Origin: Elysia chlorotica
Lineage: Eukaryota > Mollusca > Gastropoda > Plakobranchidae
Assembly (NCBI GenBank): GCA_003991915.1
Contig: RQTK01000291.1
Span: forward strand, 1 to 64,000
Length of the DNA stretch: 64,000 nucleotides
Direction: 5' to 3'
The notes under the pieces are model-generated. The model was not told the DNA's origin. It searched no databases and saw only the letters and a program-made list of their open reading frames with translations. Positions 43,901 to 49,007 of the stretch are shown here, piece after piece. Each line of letters starts with the position of its first letter. Positions within the stretch are counted from its first letter, which is position 1. A program made the position numbers and the translations under genes.

Positions 43901-46900
43901 TTTTTTTCGTTGTTTTAACTAACAGCTTCGCTACGCCCGAGGTCTTGGACAGCTGATGTTCGCTACGCCAGAGGTTTTTATACCATCATTTAATAAGGAG
44001 AAAAAAATGTTCCTTAAAGATCCTTCGTAATGATCGAGGCTTTGCTATAGTCGAGGGCCACTGTATCTTGTTCCGAATGAGGGAGTTCTGACAATCTCTA
44101 CAAAAATTGCAACTTTTTCCAAGTCGTCTGAGGTCTGCAAGGAATAGGTCAAAGGTTTCATTTGGTGTTTGGTTTCTTTTGTTAAACTTGAATCTTTCAT
44201 ATGTTTCATTTTGTTCATCATCTAACGTGCCATCCCCATCAGCTGTTGTGAACTAAAATCTATTGTGGATTCCAAGAGCTTCATCATCTGTGTAGAATAG
44301 TGCAATCTGCTATCTTTTGCCTAAACTTTCTAGACGAGAGAGGAGGACATAATTATGTTTCCCACCTTTGTTTAAAGAGTTTCCAGTTCTCTACTGGGCT
44401 GGACCCCATAACCAATTTTTCTGGTGACTTTATGCCAGCTAGGACTGGTTTTGTTGTCATCTTAGATCTTACCTGTACATTTGTAGAGGTTTTTTTCGGA
44501 AAATGCACTTAATTTTCTTTACCGCTGCCACCACATTGTGTTTGCTGTTTCCTTTAGTCTCAAAGCAGGAGGAGGCCATCTTGTTTGCCAGGACTTTTCA
44601 GGATCTCTTGTGTTGCCAGGTTGACCAGTCATGGCCAAAGTACAATAACATAATACTACATAGAATCATGCAAAATGAACTAAACTAGCTCTAATCTCAG
44701 GAACTTAGGAACAAGATTCCCCCCCCCCCCCCCCCCAAAGTCGTAGGATAAAATTCTGAAATTAGAAGAGCTATAGGCCTATAGTTTGCTTTGAGCTAAA
44801 TCTAAAGGGAGGTATTAATTTTAAGATTGCATTTTAAATGATTGAAATCATTGCAGCAATAGTCTATATCTAATTCTAAATGTCTATACACCTAGGAGGT
44901 GTGATCAGGTTCATATTGAACAGGCTTCTCCTCGTCATCTTCTAGACCTGGGCCCAGATCTTCATCCGAATCAGGAATCCAGTCTGGCACTTCTGAGTCG
45001 CTCAGAGTCAGATCTAAAAGACTAGCAAATACACCTTGGGGTCTTTTATATTGGCTAAAGCCATTTCAATACATGTAATATGTCAAACTTATAAACAATT
45101 ATGATAGGAAAAAAACACTATAACATATGACAGGTTAACAGAGTGAAGTAGAATAAAAACAGAAGATAGCGGAAAAGAATGCAAACAAAGTTGGCGTAAA
45201 TTTTGATTTGCATAAATGGTGTTTTTTCATTATAATTATTGCAGCGATTTTTTTGCATAAAATAATATTATTTGTGCCACTAAATAATTATATTTTGAAA
45301 TAAAAATATCAAAAGGCAAATGATGTTTTATTTACATGCCATTTGGTGCCTTGCAGAAAATGAGGACGTGGCATCAATCATCGGTGATTGAAATCCGCAT
45401 CTTGGGGTGTTAGAAAGTTAACCTATATTTAACTGTACCGCCCGCCATAGCCCACTGATCTTTTTTACAGGATTGCTTGCCATTGCCCGCTAAGAAACAA
45501 GTTTGGCATACACTATTTTGTGTACAGATTAGCAGCTATAAATAATTTTACTCTGGACAAAAAAAGATTTACATATGGTCCATGAAGTTTTTTACTTTTA
45601 ATAGCCCTTTACCGCTTTAGAAAATATAATGTTACAATTTTGACAGAATCACCGATCAACTGGGTACTGTTCCGGCAGTAGTAAACACATTTTATATGAC
45701 TGAGATCTGCTCTGCATACAAATTGATAAGACAGAATAAATGTATAAAACGCCGTTGCTTCCCTAAACAAACAGGTTTCTTTCGATCAATATAAGTTCCA
45801 ACGTTCAGTTTCAGTTAACAGCTCGAAAAATGTCGTTCTCGTTAGCGATTTAGCTCATCGTGAAAAGGCCTTATGTTTTCTTGCTCAGCTCACTCAGAAT
45901 GCTAGTCTTGAAGATGAAGATGGTGAAAATAGATCTACTTCAGTAGATGAGGAAGAAGGAGAGAATGGAGGAAGTGATATTGAAGTAGATCCAGAAGATG
46001 CAAGGGGTGAGGAAGGTGATGGGAACAATGTAAACGTAGATCTATCTGATACTGAGGAAATTGCAAGTGCCCAGACTATGAATTTGCTTGGTCCTCGCAG
46101 CTTTAATTTTTTTAATTCTGTGAAATAATTTGTCTAATGGCGTCTAAACAAAAAAAATGAACACACAAAAATTTGCGAAAAACACCTAAAGTGCAAGGAA
46201 AAATGGCCTTTTTGCCAAAAATTATGATTTTTTTTCCATTAACATAAATATGTCAAGTTGTATATGGTGAGAAAGTGCATCCAAGCTTCTTCATAAATAA
46301 TTTTCATAATTATGTCTCTTTTGAGAAAAGCATGGTAACAAATTTAAAAACACACACGAAGTTGATAATTTTTGTGTTACACACTCTATACTGAATGGGG
46401 ATTATGCTTAATATTTTTATTTTAAGCGTTTTAAACAAGAAGAAATTGTATTTGTATCCACTCAAAGTCCGAACATATTAGTTTTTTACACTTTTTTTCA
46501 AGGGGAACAAAAAGAGGCAAAATGTCTAATTTTCAAAAGTTCTACGAAAATTAAACAATAGATTCCCTTTTTTAGTCATTTAATGCTTGTAAATTTGAAA
46601 TGAAATCCTAGAAAAGGCAAGTTTTGCCTTTGCAAACGCACTGTCTTGAATCAACTTAGGCGACGGAAATGCCGTCTATAGAAAATAGTCGAGGCGAGTC
46701 AACATCGGCAGTAGGGGTGGCAGCCCTGAGCCATAATAAACCTTTGCTCTGTGTCGCCCATAAAACAGAGTAAAATGTGTATTAAGTATCAATTAAAAAT
46801 AACTATGCTCTTTATAAAGATAGTATAAATTATAAGCCGATGTTTTGTTGAAACATTAAAAAGCTTGTTTTTGTTGGGATTTTTTTCATAAGCTGTCTGC

Positions 46901-48893
46901 ATCTGTTAAAAAAATAAATTCGCCCATCCAATGTTGCGACAGTCTCGTTGTTTTGGTTGAATAATCAATAAGTGCCGATAAAATCTCTTTTTTAGTGTAA
47001 AACGAAAATCTATGGGATAGAAAAAATATGGGTTAAGATTTTATGTCACAATTATGGCTTCACCACAGGAGGTCCACATCAAGCCATTATTTTTCTAAGA
47101 CTTATCAGTTAACCCTTATCGTATGTCGTGTTTTCACGCCTGAACAGTATGTCGGGGGTATATTTTGATACATGTACCATGTGCTGTATAGAGAAAAAAA
47201 TTATGCATTCCTATCCGTACACCGGGGGTACATTTAGTCCCCATGTTCGGTAGATAGAAAAAAAACAATATGCGCATACACAAAGACAGTGCAAAGATTG
47301 TACGTTGGGAGTCATTTTTGACCCCATGGGTCAATTATTCTCTGTTTTACTATACTACTTAGAAATTTATTTTTAAAACTATGTAATCCTAAATGATTTT
47401 TTTCTCCAAAAGTAGAGGCTAGAGAGACCGCAGAAGGGGCCTGTCTAGTCAAGTAGGCTACATAGACAGGGCCTCGAAATGGACTGGGGAAACAGGAATA
47501 AAGTTAGGAATTTGTAAAATTAATCTATTAAAAAGGGGAACATTTTACTGGGTAAAAAATTAAGGTTAACACAAGTCCTGTAAAAAAAATTGATGGCCGT
47601 TTTTTCTTCATGGACAGACATAGATCTGGGACTTCTAAGTCCGCTGTGATTGTGATGTCATAGCTTTCTCGGGTGTTTACAAAATTTACTCCCATGAAAG
47701 TGAATTAGTATAATTATGTTTAATGCTTTGTTTCTATGCTCTATTGTGTGGCTGGAAGTTCCAATCACAAGTTTTTTGTTTAGTAGCCAGGCTCTCTCAT
47801 AGTCATACAAAACAGTTTTAAATTCAATAAAATTTTGAAAAAATATCGCTGGCTGACACAGTCGGCTCATCCATTTTCCATCAAAACTGGAAAGGAAGGA
47901 AGAAAGAAAGAATTAGTTCTAAGAAAATTAACCAAAACTGGTTTATTGTAATCCCTATTGATTTGAAACAAGACCTTTATGTTGGGTAGATGATAAAAGT
48001 GAAATGTCACTAAATTACTTTTAATTGTGACAATAATCAGAAAAAGAAGACATTTGTGACTCCAAAGAAGAATTGGACAAACAAAAGATTTAATTAATTA
48101 TTCAATCCTGTTATTCATAGTGCTCTCTCTATTTTCACAGCTGCAGAGAGAACAGACTCTTGTGTATGAACTTGGTCCTGATGAAACTCTTGTTCCCAGC
48201 AATACAAGCCAAGTAGACGGTTCCACTACAACCATGGTTGTGATGGAAACCCCATCCCTGAGCTCTGCCTTGGGTGATGCTGGGATGGAAGTTAGGCACA
48301 TCTTCCTTCCTTCCCAAGACAATGCATTACAGGGACAGCAACATCACTCTCACCATGCTCAAACGCAGGTGAGTTTGGCTCAACCTTCCAACCAAGAGGA
48401 CCATGGTCATCAACAGCAAGAGCGGAATGGGCGCAATACTGAACGTCAGCCCGAATCAGAAATTAAAGTATCCTCTGAGATCATAGACTCGCTTCAGCAG
48501 CAACAGCAGTACCATACAAGGCAGCAGCACCACCATCAAGATAGTTATGGTCCCACGATGATTAAACTAACCCAAGAAGACATTGTTTCACTACAACAGC
48601 ATCAGCAACACCAACTGCCCCAGTCCCACAACCACATCCCCACAACTGGTCATGGAGACTCTAAGAACATTGAGATTTCTCTGCCTTCAGGTACAACTCA
48701 CATGGTGACACTTCCTTCCGGCATTGTTGAGGGCCAAATTATACCTGGAGCAGGGAATGTCAGTGAAGAAACAATACAATACCAAGTAGAGTGTTTGCCA
48801 GGGGAGACTTTGACAGAAGCAGATTACAATGCCATCCGCATGCTGGCACAAGCCTCCCTTGCTGGGGGAACTCAGCATCTTACACAACAATGA
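1638..48893 (+). CDS. Tandem integrase-type HHCC / six C2H2 zinc-finger protein, 13 exons (5' end missing)
   Basis: Predicted nuclear DNA-binding protein assembled from exons 1638-1869, 3123-3331, 6709-6940, 8372-8586, 11079-11127, 16807-16983, 18878-19032, 21692-21779, 29328-29448, 33815-34029, 36780-36934, 37323-37484 and 48141-48893. All introns are GT-AG, all phases match, and the total is 2763 nt. Counting the first visible residue as 1: HHCC module 1 has ligands H74, H80, C111, C114; HHCC module 2 has H223, H230, C260, C263; C2H2 fingers lie at 438-458, 466-486, 494-514, 524-545, 554-574 and 582-602; a Gln/His-rich tail covers 671-920. HHCC modules come from Gypsy-type integrases (also in GIN1, KRBA2, ZBTB11). 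No DDE catalytic core follows, so integration activity is not expected; DNA binding or protein interaction is the likely role. The ZBTB11-like order (HHCC then C2H2) is suggestive, but no BTB is seen. The start codon lies in an unrecognised upstream exon or outside the window. Confidence 0.87.
2424..3014. repeat. SINE flanked by 158-bp perfect direct repeats
   Basis: The stretch 2424-2581 recurs at 2858-3015 without a difference that I can see. Between the copies lies a T-rich spacer and a complete SINE. This is far longer than a usual SINE target duplication. Confidence 0.85.
2610..2857 (+). mobile_element. tRNA-derived SINE, copy 1
   Basis: The tRNA-like head begins GGGGGCGCGGTGGTCCAGG and has an A-box-like segment at about 2619-2634 and a perfect B box (GTTCGAATCC, 2664-2673). 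A body with the conserved core GTCAGTATAATGTGACCGGC and CCTGTCTC follows, ending in TTGGACGTTAAAACC and short CCAA repeats. It lies in intron 1 of the HHCC gene. Confidence 0.88.
3123..3331 (+). CDS. Exon 2: C-terminal half of HHCC module 1
   Basis: Residues 78-147. Acceptor TTTTTGCAG, donor GTAATT. The split codon joins as Glu78. It carries H80, the YW-x3-M-H-x-D-V segment and C111-P-G-C114, that is the H...C-x2-C part of an integrase-type zinc site. A basic stretch (AKKRRKSS, 119-126) resembles a nuclear localisation signal and is followed by an acidic end (DEEDSDAE). It ends in phase 0. Confidence 0.88.
3534..4097. mobile_element. Possible piggyBac-like MITE
   Basis: Bounded by TTAA on both sides. 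The left end reads TTAACCATTT and the right end AAAGGGTTAA, giving short CCNTTT inverted termini as in piggyBac elements. No transposase is encoded. Only six or so terminal bases match, so this is tentative. Confidence 0.3.
4230..5085 (+). mobile_element. Interspersed repeat family R1, copy A
   Basis: The reverse complement of nearly the whole block is found at 11365-12366, and parts recur in direct orientation at 31650-32050 and 33080-33145. An internal GGTTCAAATC (about 4531-4540) resembles a tRNA B box, with an imperfect A box upstream. No protein-coding capacity. Confidence 0.75.
5086..6708. other. Intron 2 remainder
   Basis: AT-rich intron with short CT tracts (5160-5225) and repeated TAGATCTAGA-like words (5745-5765). 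Nothing coding. No repeat partner was recognised elsewhere in the window. Confidence 0.5.
6709..6940 (+). CDS. Exon 3: N-terminal half of HHCC module 2
   Basis: Residues 148-224 and one base of 225. Acceptor TTTTTCCAG, donor GTAAAT. Same length (232 nt) and same phases (0 in, 1 out) as exon 1. It contains the NFKIEKGILYY segment that aligns with FVLENDTLLY of module 1, then the ligand H223 near the exon end. Confidence 0.88.
7104..7522. mobile_element. Tigger/pogo-like MITE
   Basis: TA (7102-7103) precedes CAGTGGAACCCTC; the right end reads GAGGTTTCCAGTG followed by TA (7523-7524). Inverted termini of about 13 bp with two mismatches and a TA target duplication fit a non-autonomous Tc1/mariner-class (Tigger) element. 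It contains repeated CTCTTAATTCGAAG words. It sits in intron 3, within the second HHCC module. Confidence 0.65.
7879..8040. repeat. (TAG)n microsatellite
   Basis: An almost pure TAG/GTA trinucleotide run of about 70 bases, followed by an interrupted run (TGG and GCA variants) to about 8040. It lies in intron 3. Confidence 0.95.
8372..8586 (+). CDS. Exon 4: C-terminal half of HHCC module 2
   Basis: Residues 225-296. The acceptor TTTGCCAG joins to give Gly225; the donor GTTGGT is weak. It contains H230-L-G, the V-F-W-Y-G-M segment and C260-T-Q-C263. This is a closer match to the generic integrase pattern (H-x6-H, WxxM, CxxC) than module 1. It ends in phase 0, like exon 2. Confidence 0.88.
8587..11078. 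other. Intron 4
   Basis: No gene. A TA-CAGTGCACTCC end at 9421 hints at a Tigger-like terminus but has no clear partner. GATCTAGATCTA words occur at about 9940-9957. The open stretch 10532-10930 lacks family features and is not called. Confidence 0.45.
11079..11127 (+). CDS. Exon 5: 49-nt linker micro-exon
   Basis: Residues 297-312 plus one base. It is bounded by a strong acceptor (TTGCTCCTTCCTCAG) and the donor GTGAGA. It is needed to reconcile phase 0 at the end of exon 4 with the phase-1 start of exon 6. No motif is recognised beyond a single Cys (QECLDSLF). Confidence 0.72.
11365..12366 (-). mobile_element. Interspersed repeat family R1, copy B (inverted)
   Basis: Reverse-complement match of 4230-5085, from CATGGGACATAACAT-type blocks through to the CAACATGCAAT block. 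The copies are clearly diverged and carry small indels. It lies in intron 5, about 6.3 kb from copy A. Confidence 0.75.
12638..12960 (+). pseudogene. LINE RNase H fragment (I/Nimb-like)
   Basis: Translates to an RNase H domain of a non-LTR retrotransposon: VYTGGST (YTDGS with the catalytic Asp changed to Gly), NFHAELHAI and IVILSDCCAAIQ. There is an in-frame stop after HAI. Clearly dead. Confidence 0.72.
13035..13440 (+). pseudogene. LINE endonuclease-to-RT linker fragment
   Basis: Frames broken, but phrases such as GNNALDLLY, ALAPLGRSDH and NKPWLTCEIKEGIN follow the usual order found at the end of AP endonuclease domains and the start of the RT region in LINE ORF2 proteins. Probably a different element from the RNase H fragment just upstream, since the order is reversed. 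Confidence 0.55.
13534..13640 (+). pseudogene. Short transposon-like coding fragment
   Basis: One frame reads TIKVFLNGDYEFLCKMYGLS and a few further residues before a stop. Gly-Asp-Tyr-x-Phe-Leu-Cys and Tyr-Gly-Leu-Ser-Gly phrases occur in repetitive ORFs of animals; I cannot name the family. Only about 35 residues. Confidence 0.3.
13750..15320. other. Intron 5, AT-rich interval
   Basis: No coding signal or repeat recognised. Very AT-rich from about 14100 to 15100. Open frames here lack any motif. Confidence 0.45.
15329..15525 (-). pseudogene. LINE endonuclease N-terminal fragment
   Basis: The minus-strand frame includes FRGNVQSIRNKMDEL and DIWLTSND, matching the usual start (N-x-R-S-I-x-N-K) and TWL motif of LINE AP endonucleases; the Glu of the E-T-W-L motif is replaced (DIWL). 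Isolated fragment. Confidence 0.6.
15541..16692 (-). pseudogene. LINE RT thumb and RNase H remnant
   Basis: The minus-strand reading gives a thumb-like segment (NVEPLKLWRDAAVMESVERY), then RNase H phrases (VYTDGSAFKGS, SNFEAE) and QWIPERINIPRNERADRLA. The catalytic Asp of YTDGS and Glu of FEAE are present but the frame is broken near 15960 and 16250. I/Nimb- or Ingi-type LINE in intron 5. Confidence 0.75.
16807..16983 (+). CDS. Exon 6: linker exon
   Basis: Residues 313-371 plus one base. The acceptor is a run of T then CAG and the donor is GTAAAG. The sequence is hydrophilic, with an acidic, probably helical first half (ESNDDLVATALETAEVM) and a Pro/Ser-rich second half. No known domain. The phase-1 junctions at both sides fit the neighbouring exons. 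Confidence 0.78.
17641..17757. repeat. (AAT)n microsatellite
   Basis: AAT/ATA trinucleotide run with a few TGA interruptions, intron 6. Confidence 0.95.
17850..18560 (+). pseudogene. LINE RNase H and C-terminal fragment
   Basis: Reads VYTDGSATSR, GYSAELEAL, a stop, then IFTDAKSILEAL and LQWIPAHCGISGN. A degraded tail with a TWP...K-type ending follows. All RNase H acidic motifs are recognisable, but stops and frameshifts are present. Intron 6. Confidence 0.75.
18878..19032 (+). CDS. Exon 7: linker exon
   Basis: Residues 372-423. Acceptor TTTTGCAG; donor GTTTGA is poor. Acidic and His/Met-rich (LEEMGDAIDDEMNEP). No BTB or other fold is recognised in the linker region (297-437), which is too short for one. 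It ends in phase 0. Confidence 0.75.
19456..20500. repeat. About 1-kb polypyrimidine tract with (CT)n cores
   Basis: Almost all C/T on the + strand, with uninterrupted (CT)n at about 19665-19742 and 19945-19998 and CTCCT-rich repeats at 20040-20490. A short purine island sits at 19610-19664. The coding-like frames here are simple-sequence artefacts. It lies in intron 7 of the gene, so it would be transcribed as polypyrimidine RNA. Confidence 0.95.
20501..21010. repeat. Polypurine tract followed by degenerate (GATA)n
   Basis: 20501-20720 is purine-rich (GGA/AGA repeats), a strand switch against the preceding tract. 20780-21010 is built from GATA/GATAAATA words. No coding. Confidence 0.8.
21692..21779 (+). 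CDS. Exon 8: first half of C2H2 finger 1
   Basis: Residues 424-452 plus one base. Acceptor ACTTTGCAG, donor GTAAGG. A basic run (KLQRIRKR) leads into C438-D-H-C441. The two histidines of this finger are in exon 9, 7.5 kb away; joining the exons gives an exact C-x2-C-x12-H-x3-H finger. Confidence 0.88.
22880..23235 (+). repeat. Interspersed repeat family R2, copy A
   Basis: Its reverse complement recurs at 46345-46680 (shared blocks around CAAGACAGTGCGTTTGCAA, AGGCATTTTGCCTCTTTTTG and CCATTCAGTATAGAGTGTG). Intron 8. No coding capacity. Confidence 0.75.
24694..24938 (+). mobile_element. tRNA-derived SINE, copy 2
   Basis: Same family as 2610-2857, close match along its length. B box GTTCGAATCC at 24750-24759; core with GTCAGTATAATGTGACCGCC; tail TTGGACGTTAAACC and CCAACTCC. 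Intron 8. Confidence 0.88.
26341..26382. repeat. 14-bp tandem repeat, three copies
   Basis: GACTGTTTTCAGTG is repeated three times, the last copy followed by CCTGG. Confidence 0.85.
26767..27320 (-). pseudogene. Unassigned coding-like remnant
   Basis: One minus-strand frame runs about 60 codons to a stop at 26765 (SSEDIISYTRQL, TDMEHVDLAPRIGHV) and has protein-like composition; the upstream part is broken. Possibly a retroelement gag fragment. I do not recognise the family. Confidence 0.25.
29328..29448 (+). CDS. Exon 9: end of finger 1 and all of finger 2
   Basis: Residues 453-492 plus two bases. Acceptor ATATTTCAG, donor GTAAGT (consensus). Supplies H454 and H458 of finger 1, a canonical HTGVKPFEC linker, finger 2 (C466, C469, H482, H486) and the linker HTGHRPF. 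It ends in phase 2. Confidence 0.93.
29815..30175 (+). pseudogene. LINE C-terminal zinc-knuckle-type fragment
   Basis: Frame at 29856-30170 reads RRRDKAP, VLKGDPQCCACNF and SHILVVCPKFQLER, matching the C-terminal C-x2-C ... HIL-x2-C-x2-F pattern that ends many I/R1-type LINE ORF2 proteins. Intron 9. Confidence 0.6.
30180..31640. other. Intron 9 interval
   Basis: AT-rich with no coding signal. 30240-30840 has a base composition richer in C/A than its surroundings, ending in a CCCCCCAC run, but no element ends were found. Confidence 0.4.
31650..33145 (+). mobile_element. Interspersed repeat R1, copy C (interrupted)
   Basis: 31650-32050 matches the centre of copy A (CCCATCTCT, TATGGGACATAACAT and CACACCCACAGCTATT blocks). 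33080-33145 matches the far end of copy A (CACCCCATTTTTTTACACCC, GACTGGTCAGGCCA). The gap contains a minus-strand SINE and other sequence. Confidence 0.55.
32120..32345 (-). mobile_element. Diverged SINE, same family, minus strand
   Basis: The reverse complement keeps the ACGTCTAACAATTTTA, GAGACAGAGCAGGGATACC and GACTCCTATCTTAGCCGG blocks of the SINE core and a B-box-like GTTTCGATACC. Clearly older than copies 1 and 2. Confidence 0.65.
33815..34029 (+). CDS. Exon 10: fingers 3 and 4 and first half of finger 5
   Basis: Residues 493-564 plus one base. Acceptor TTTTCCAG; donor GTAAGG chosen inside a longer open frame because it restores finger 5 with exon 11. Finger 3 ligands are C494, C497, H510, H514. 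Finger 4 ligands are C524, C527, H540, H545 (x4 between His). Finger 5 begins C554-D-Q-C557. Linkers are non-canonical, suggesting looser finger packing here. Confidence 0.92.
34852..34938. repeat. (CT)n microsatellite
   Basis: About 80 bases of CT with two TA/TC interruptions, in intron 10. Confidence 0.95.
34939..36779. other. Intron 10 remainder
   Basis: No exon or element recognised. Contains GTGTAGATCTAGATCTAGCG at about 35504-35523. Open frames at 35868-36086 and 36387-36581 show no family features. Confidence 0.45.
36780..36934 (+). CDS. Exon 11: end of finger 5 and finger 6
   Basis: Residues 565-616. Acceptor CTCTTGCAG. Provides H570 and H574 of finger 5 (C-x2-C-x12-H-x3-H across the junction) and finger 6 (C582, C585, H598, H602). 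The donor GTATGC lies inside what would read on as Cys-Arg-Val-Cys, the start of a seventh finger. Reading through gives 11 more codons to a stop at 36965-36967. Confidence 0.85.
37323..37484 (+). CDS. Exon 12: post-finger exon
   Basis: Residues 617-670, exactly 54 codons, phase 0 at both ends. Acceptor AATCCACAG after an A-rich tract (weak), donor GTAGAA. A basic start (SKSKRPVPASLRKK) is followed by a neutral-acidic segment rich in Val/Thr/Glu (VTVTLNTPPGTELDG, VEVQVPEGWSQ), perhaps a beta-rich or activation-type region. No domain named. Confidence 0.82.
37597..38861. mobile_element. Non-autonomous DNA transposon with 15-18 bp inverted termini
   Basis: The left end GTACACATAGCTGCCAAC and the right end GTTGGCAGCTATGGGTAC are inverted repeats with one mismatch. 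The interior is CpG-richer than the intron and has no transposase. The target duplication is unclear, so the superfamily is not assigned. Intron 12. Confidence 0.65.
39488..39722 (+). mobile_element. tRNA-derived SINE, diverged copy
   Basis: tRNA-like head with AAGTGGTAGAGCC (A box) and GGTTTGAATCC (B box, 39544-39554). It shares the core GTCAGTATAATGTGACTGGC and a GCGTTAAGCAACC tail with copies 1 and 2. The head comes from a different or much diverged tRNA sequence. Intron 12. Confidence 0.78.
39847..39974 (-). repeat. 3' LTR of Gypsy #3
   Basis: About 128 bp, matches 44534-44660 with small indels. The + strand starts TGTTGTGTTTGCTG. Confidence 0.82.
40504..41190 (-). pseudogene. Gypsy #3 integrase
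   Basis: The intact frame 40504-40971 covers the second half of the core. The catalytic segment reads VSENTPQF where SDNGPQF is usual, so the Asp is changed to Glu; the later Glu motif SNGMIE is present. Upstream, 40975-41190 in broken frame holds the W-W-P region of the HHCC domain and the first core strand. Confidence 0.8.
41199..42188 (-). pseudogene. Gypsy #3 protease-to-RT and RT with thumb
   Basis: Three overlapping frames: 41937-42188 (pre-RT), 41610-41897 (CVDFTALNK, FTKLDARSGFWQ with catalytic Asp) and 41199-41782 (LPFGISSASEVFQ, IDDIIIYA, FLGHIID, LQRFLGMVNQ). The active-site Asp pair is kept, but at least two frameshifts break the ORF. Confidence 0.82.
42560..44500 (-). pseudogene. 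Gypsy #3 gag, split by insertion
   Basis: 44085-44240 encodes a typical gag segment (YERFKFNKRNQTPNETFD) and 42560-42847 the next gag segment with a zinc-knuckle-like C-x2-C remnant. The two halves rejoin in frame when the 1.2-kb insertion at 42850-44063 and one TA are removed. Confidence 0.78.
42850..44063. mobile_element. Tigger/pogo-like element nested in Gypsy gag
   Basis: TA (42848-42849) then CAGTGGACCTTGGATATAACG; the right end is the inverse of CAGTGGCCCTCGACTATAGC, followed by TA (44064-44065). Fits Tc1/mariner-class Tigger termini. No transposase frame is visible. The interior contains AG-rich tracts and GATCTAGATCTAG words. About 1.2 kb. Confidence 0.8.
44534..44660 (-). repeat. 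5' LTR of Gypsy #3
   Basis: Partner of 39847-39974. On the minus strand it starts TGTAGTATTATG and is followed by the PBS-like sequence. Confidence 0.82.
44719..44738. repeat. Poly(C) run
   Basis: About 18 consecutive C bases; such runs are prone to sequencing and assembly error. Confidence 0.9.
44895..45030 (-). pseudogene. Acidic N-terminal fragment, piggyBac-like
   Basis: The minus-strand frame reads LTLSDSEVPDWIPDSDEDLG with further acidic residues to a stop. Ser/Asp/Glu-rich leaders like this precede the transposase domain in piggyBac elements, but no transposase follows, so the family is a guess. Confidence 0.3.
45740..46128 (+). pseudogene. Acidic ORF without start codon
   Basis: One + frame is open for about 125 codons to the stop TAA at 46126-46128 (KALCFLAQLTQNASLEDEDG, then runs of Asp/Glu). 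It has no suitable ATG and no conserved domain. Its composition resembles the acidic leader at 44895-45030, in the opposite orientation. Probably a transposon relic in intron 12. Confidence 0.35.
46345..46680 (-). repeat. Interspersed repeat family R2, copy B (inverted)
   Basis: Reverse complement of 22880-23235 with moderate divergence. Intron 12. Confidence 0.75.
46690..48140. other. End of intron 12
   Basis: AT-rich; a TTAACCCTTATCG start at 47108 resembles a piggyBac terminus but no partner end was found. Nothing coding. Confidence 0.4.
48141..48893 (+). CDS. Exon 13: Gln/His-rich C-terminal exon with stop codon
   Basis: Residues 671-920 and stop TGA at 48891-48893. Acceptor ATTTTCACAG. 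A low-complexity centre has clusters such as QQQQQ and HHHQ alternating with short hydrophobic patches (MIKLTQEDIVSL). It ends in a more ordered segment (ETLTEADYNAIRMLAQASLAGG) that looks like an amphipathic helix. Such Gln-rich tails are often transcription activation or condensate-forming regions; that is inference. Confidence 0.9.
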   Translation: MQREQTLVYELGPDETLVPSNTSQVDGSTTTMVVMETPSLSSALGDAGMEVRHIFLPSQDNALQGQQHHSHHAQTQVSLAQPSNQEDHGHQQQERNGRNTERQPESEIKVSSEIIDSLQQQQQYHTRQQHHHQDSYGPTMIKLTQEDIVSLQQHQQHQLPQSHNHIPTTGHGDSKNIEISLPSGTTHMVTLPSGIVEGQIIPGAGNVSEETIQYQVECLPGETLTEADYNAIRMLAQASLAGGTQHLTQQ

Positions 48894-49007
48894 TAAATTC
48901 ATCTGCATTGCATAAAATCATGTATCCTTGAAGTTACATCAAAGATCTATTTCATAAATTAATCTAAAAGTAAGATTTTGGTAAGTTTTTGTTTCTTTAT
49001 CAATAAA
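48894..49007 (+). terminator. 3' UTR with polyadenylation signal
   Basis: Short 3' UTR after the stop. A canonical AATAAA lies at 49002-49007, about 110 nt downstream of the stop codon, followed by T-rich and GT-rich sequence. This is the only good signal close behind the last exon. Confidence 0.65.

Larger units (their letters stand above)
39847..44660 (-). mobile_element. Ty3/Gypsy element #3, LTR-bounded, split by a DNA transposon
   Basis: LTRs at 39847-39974 (3') and 44534-44660 (5'), flanked by the 5-bp duplication TAGAA (39842-39846 and 44661-44665). A purine-rich tract abuts the 3' LTR (minus-strand ATGGGAGGAGA) and a PBS-like TGGTGGCAGCGGT abuts the 5' LTR. Internal order on the minus strand: gag, protease-RT region, RT, thumb, integrase. 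The RNase H domain appears deleted and frames are broken. The LTRs are visibly diverged (roughly 85-90 percent by eye), so the insertion is old. Intron 12 of the host gene. Confidence 0.85.

Noticed and set aside
47108..47340. piggyBac-type TTAACCCTTATCG end
   Set aside because: No matching inverted end or second TTAA at a sensible distance.
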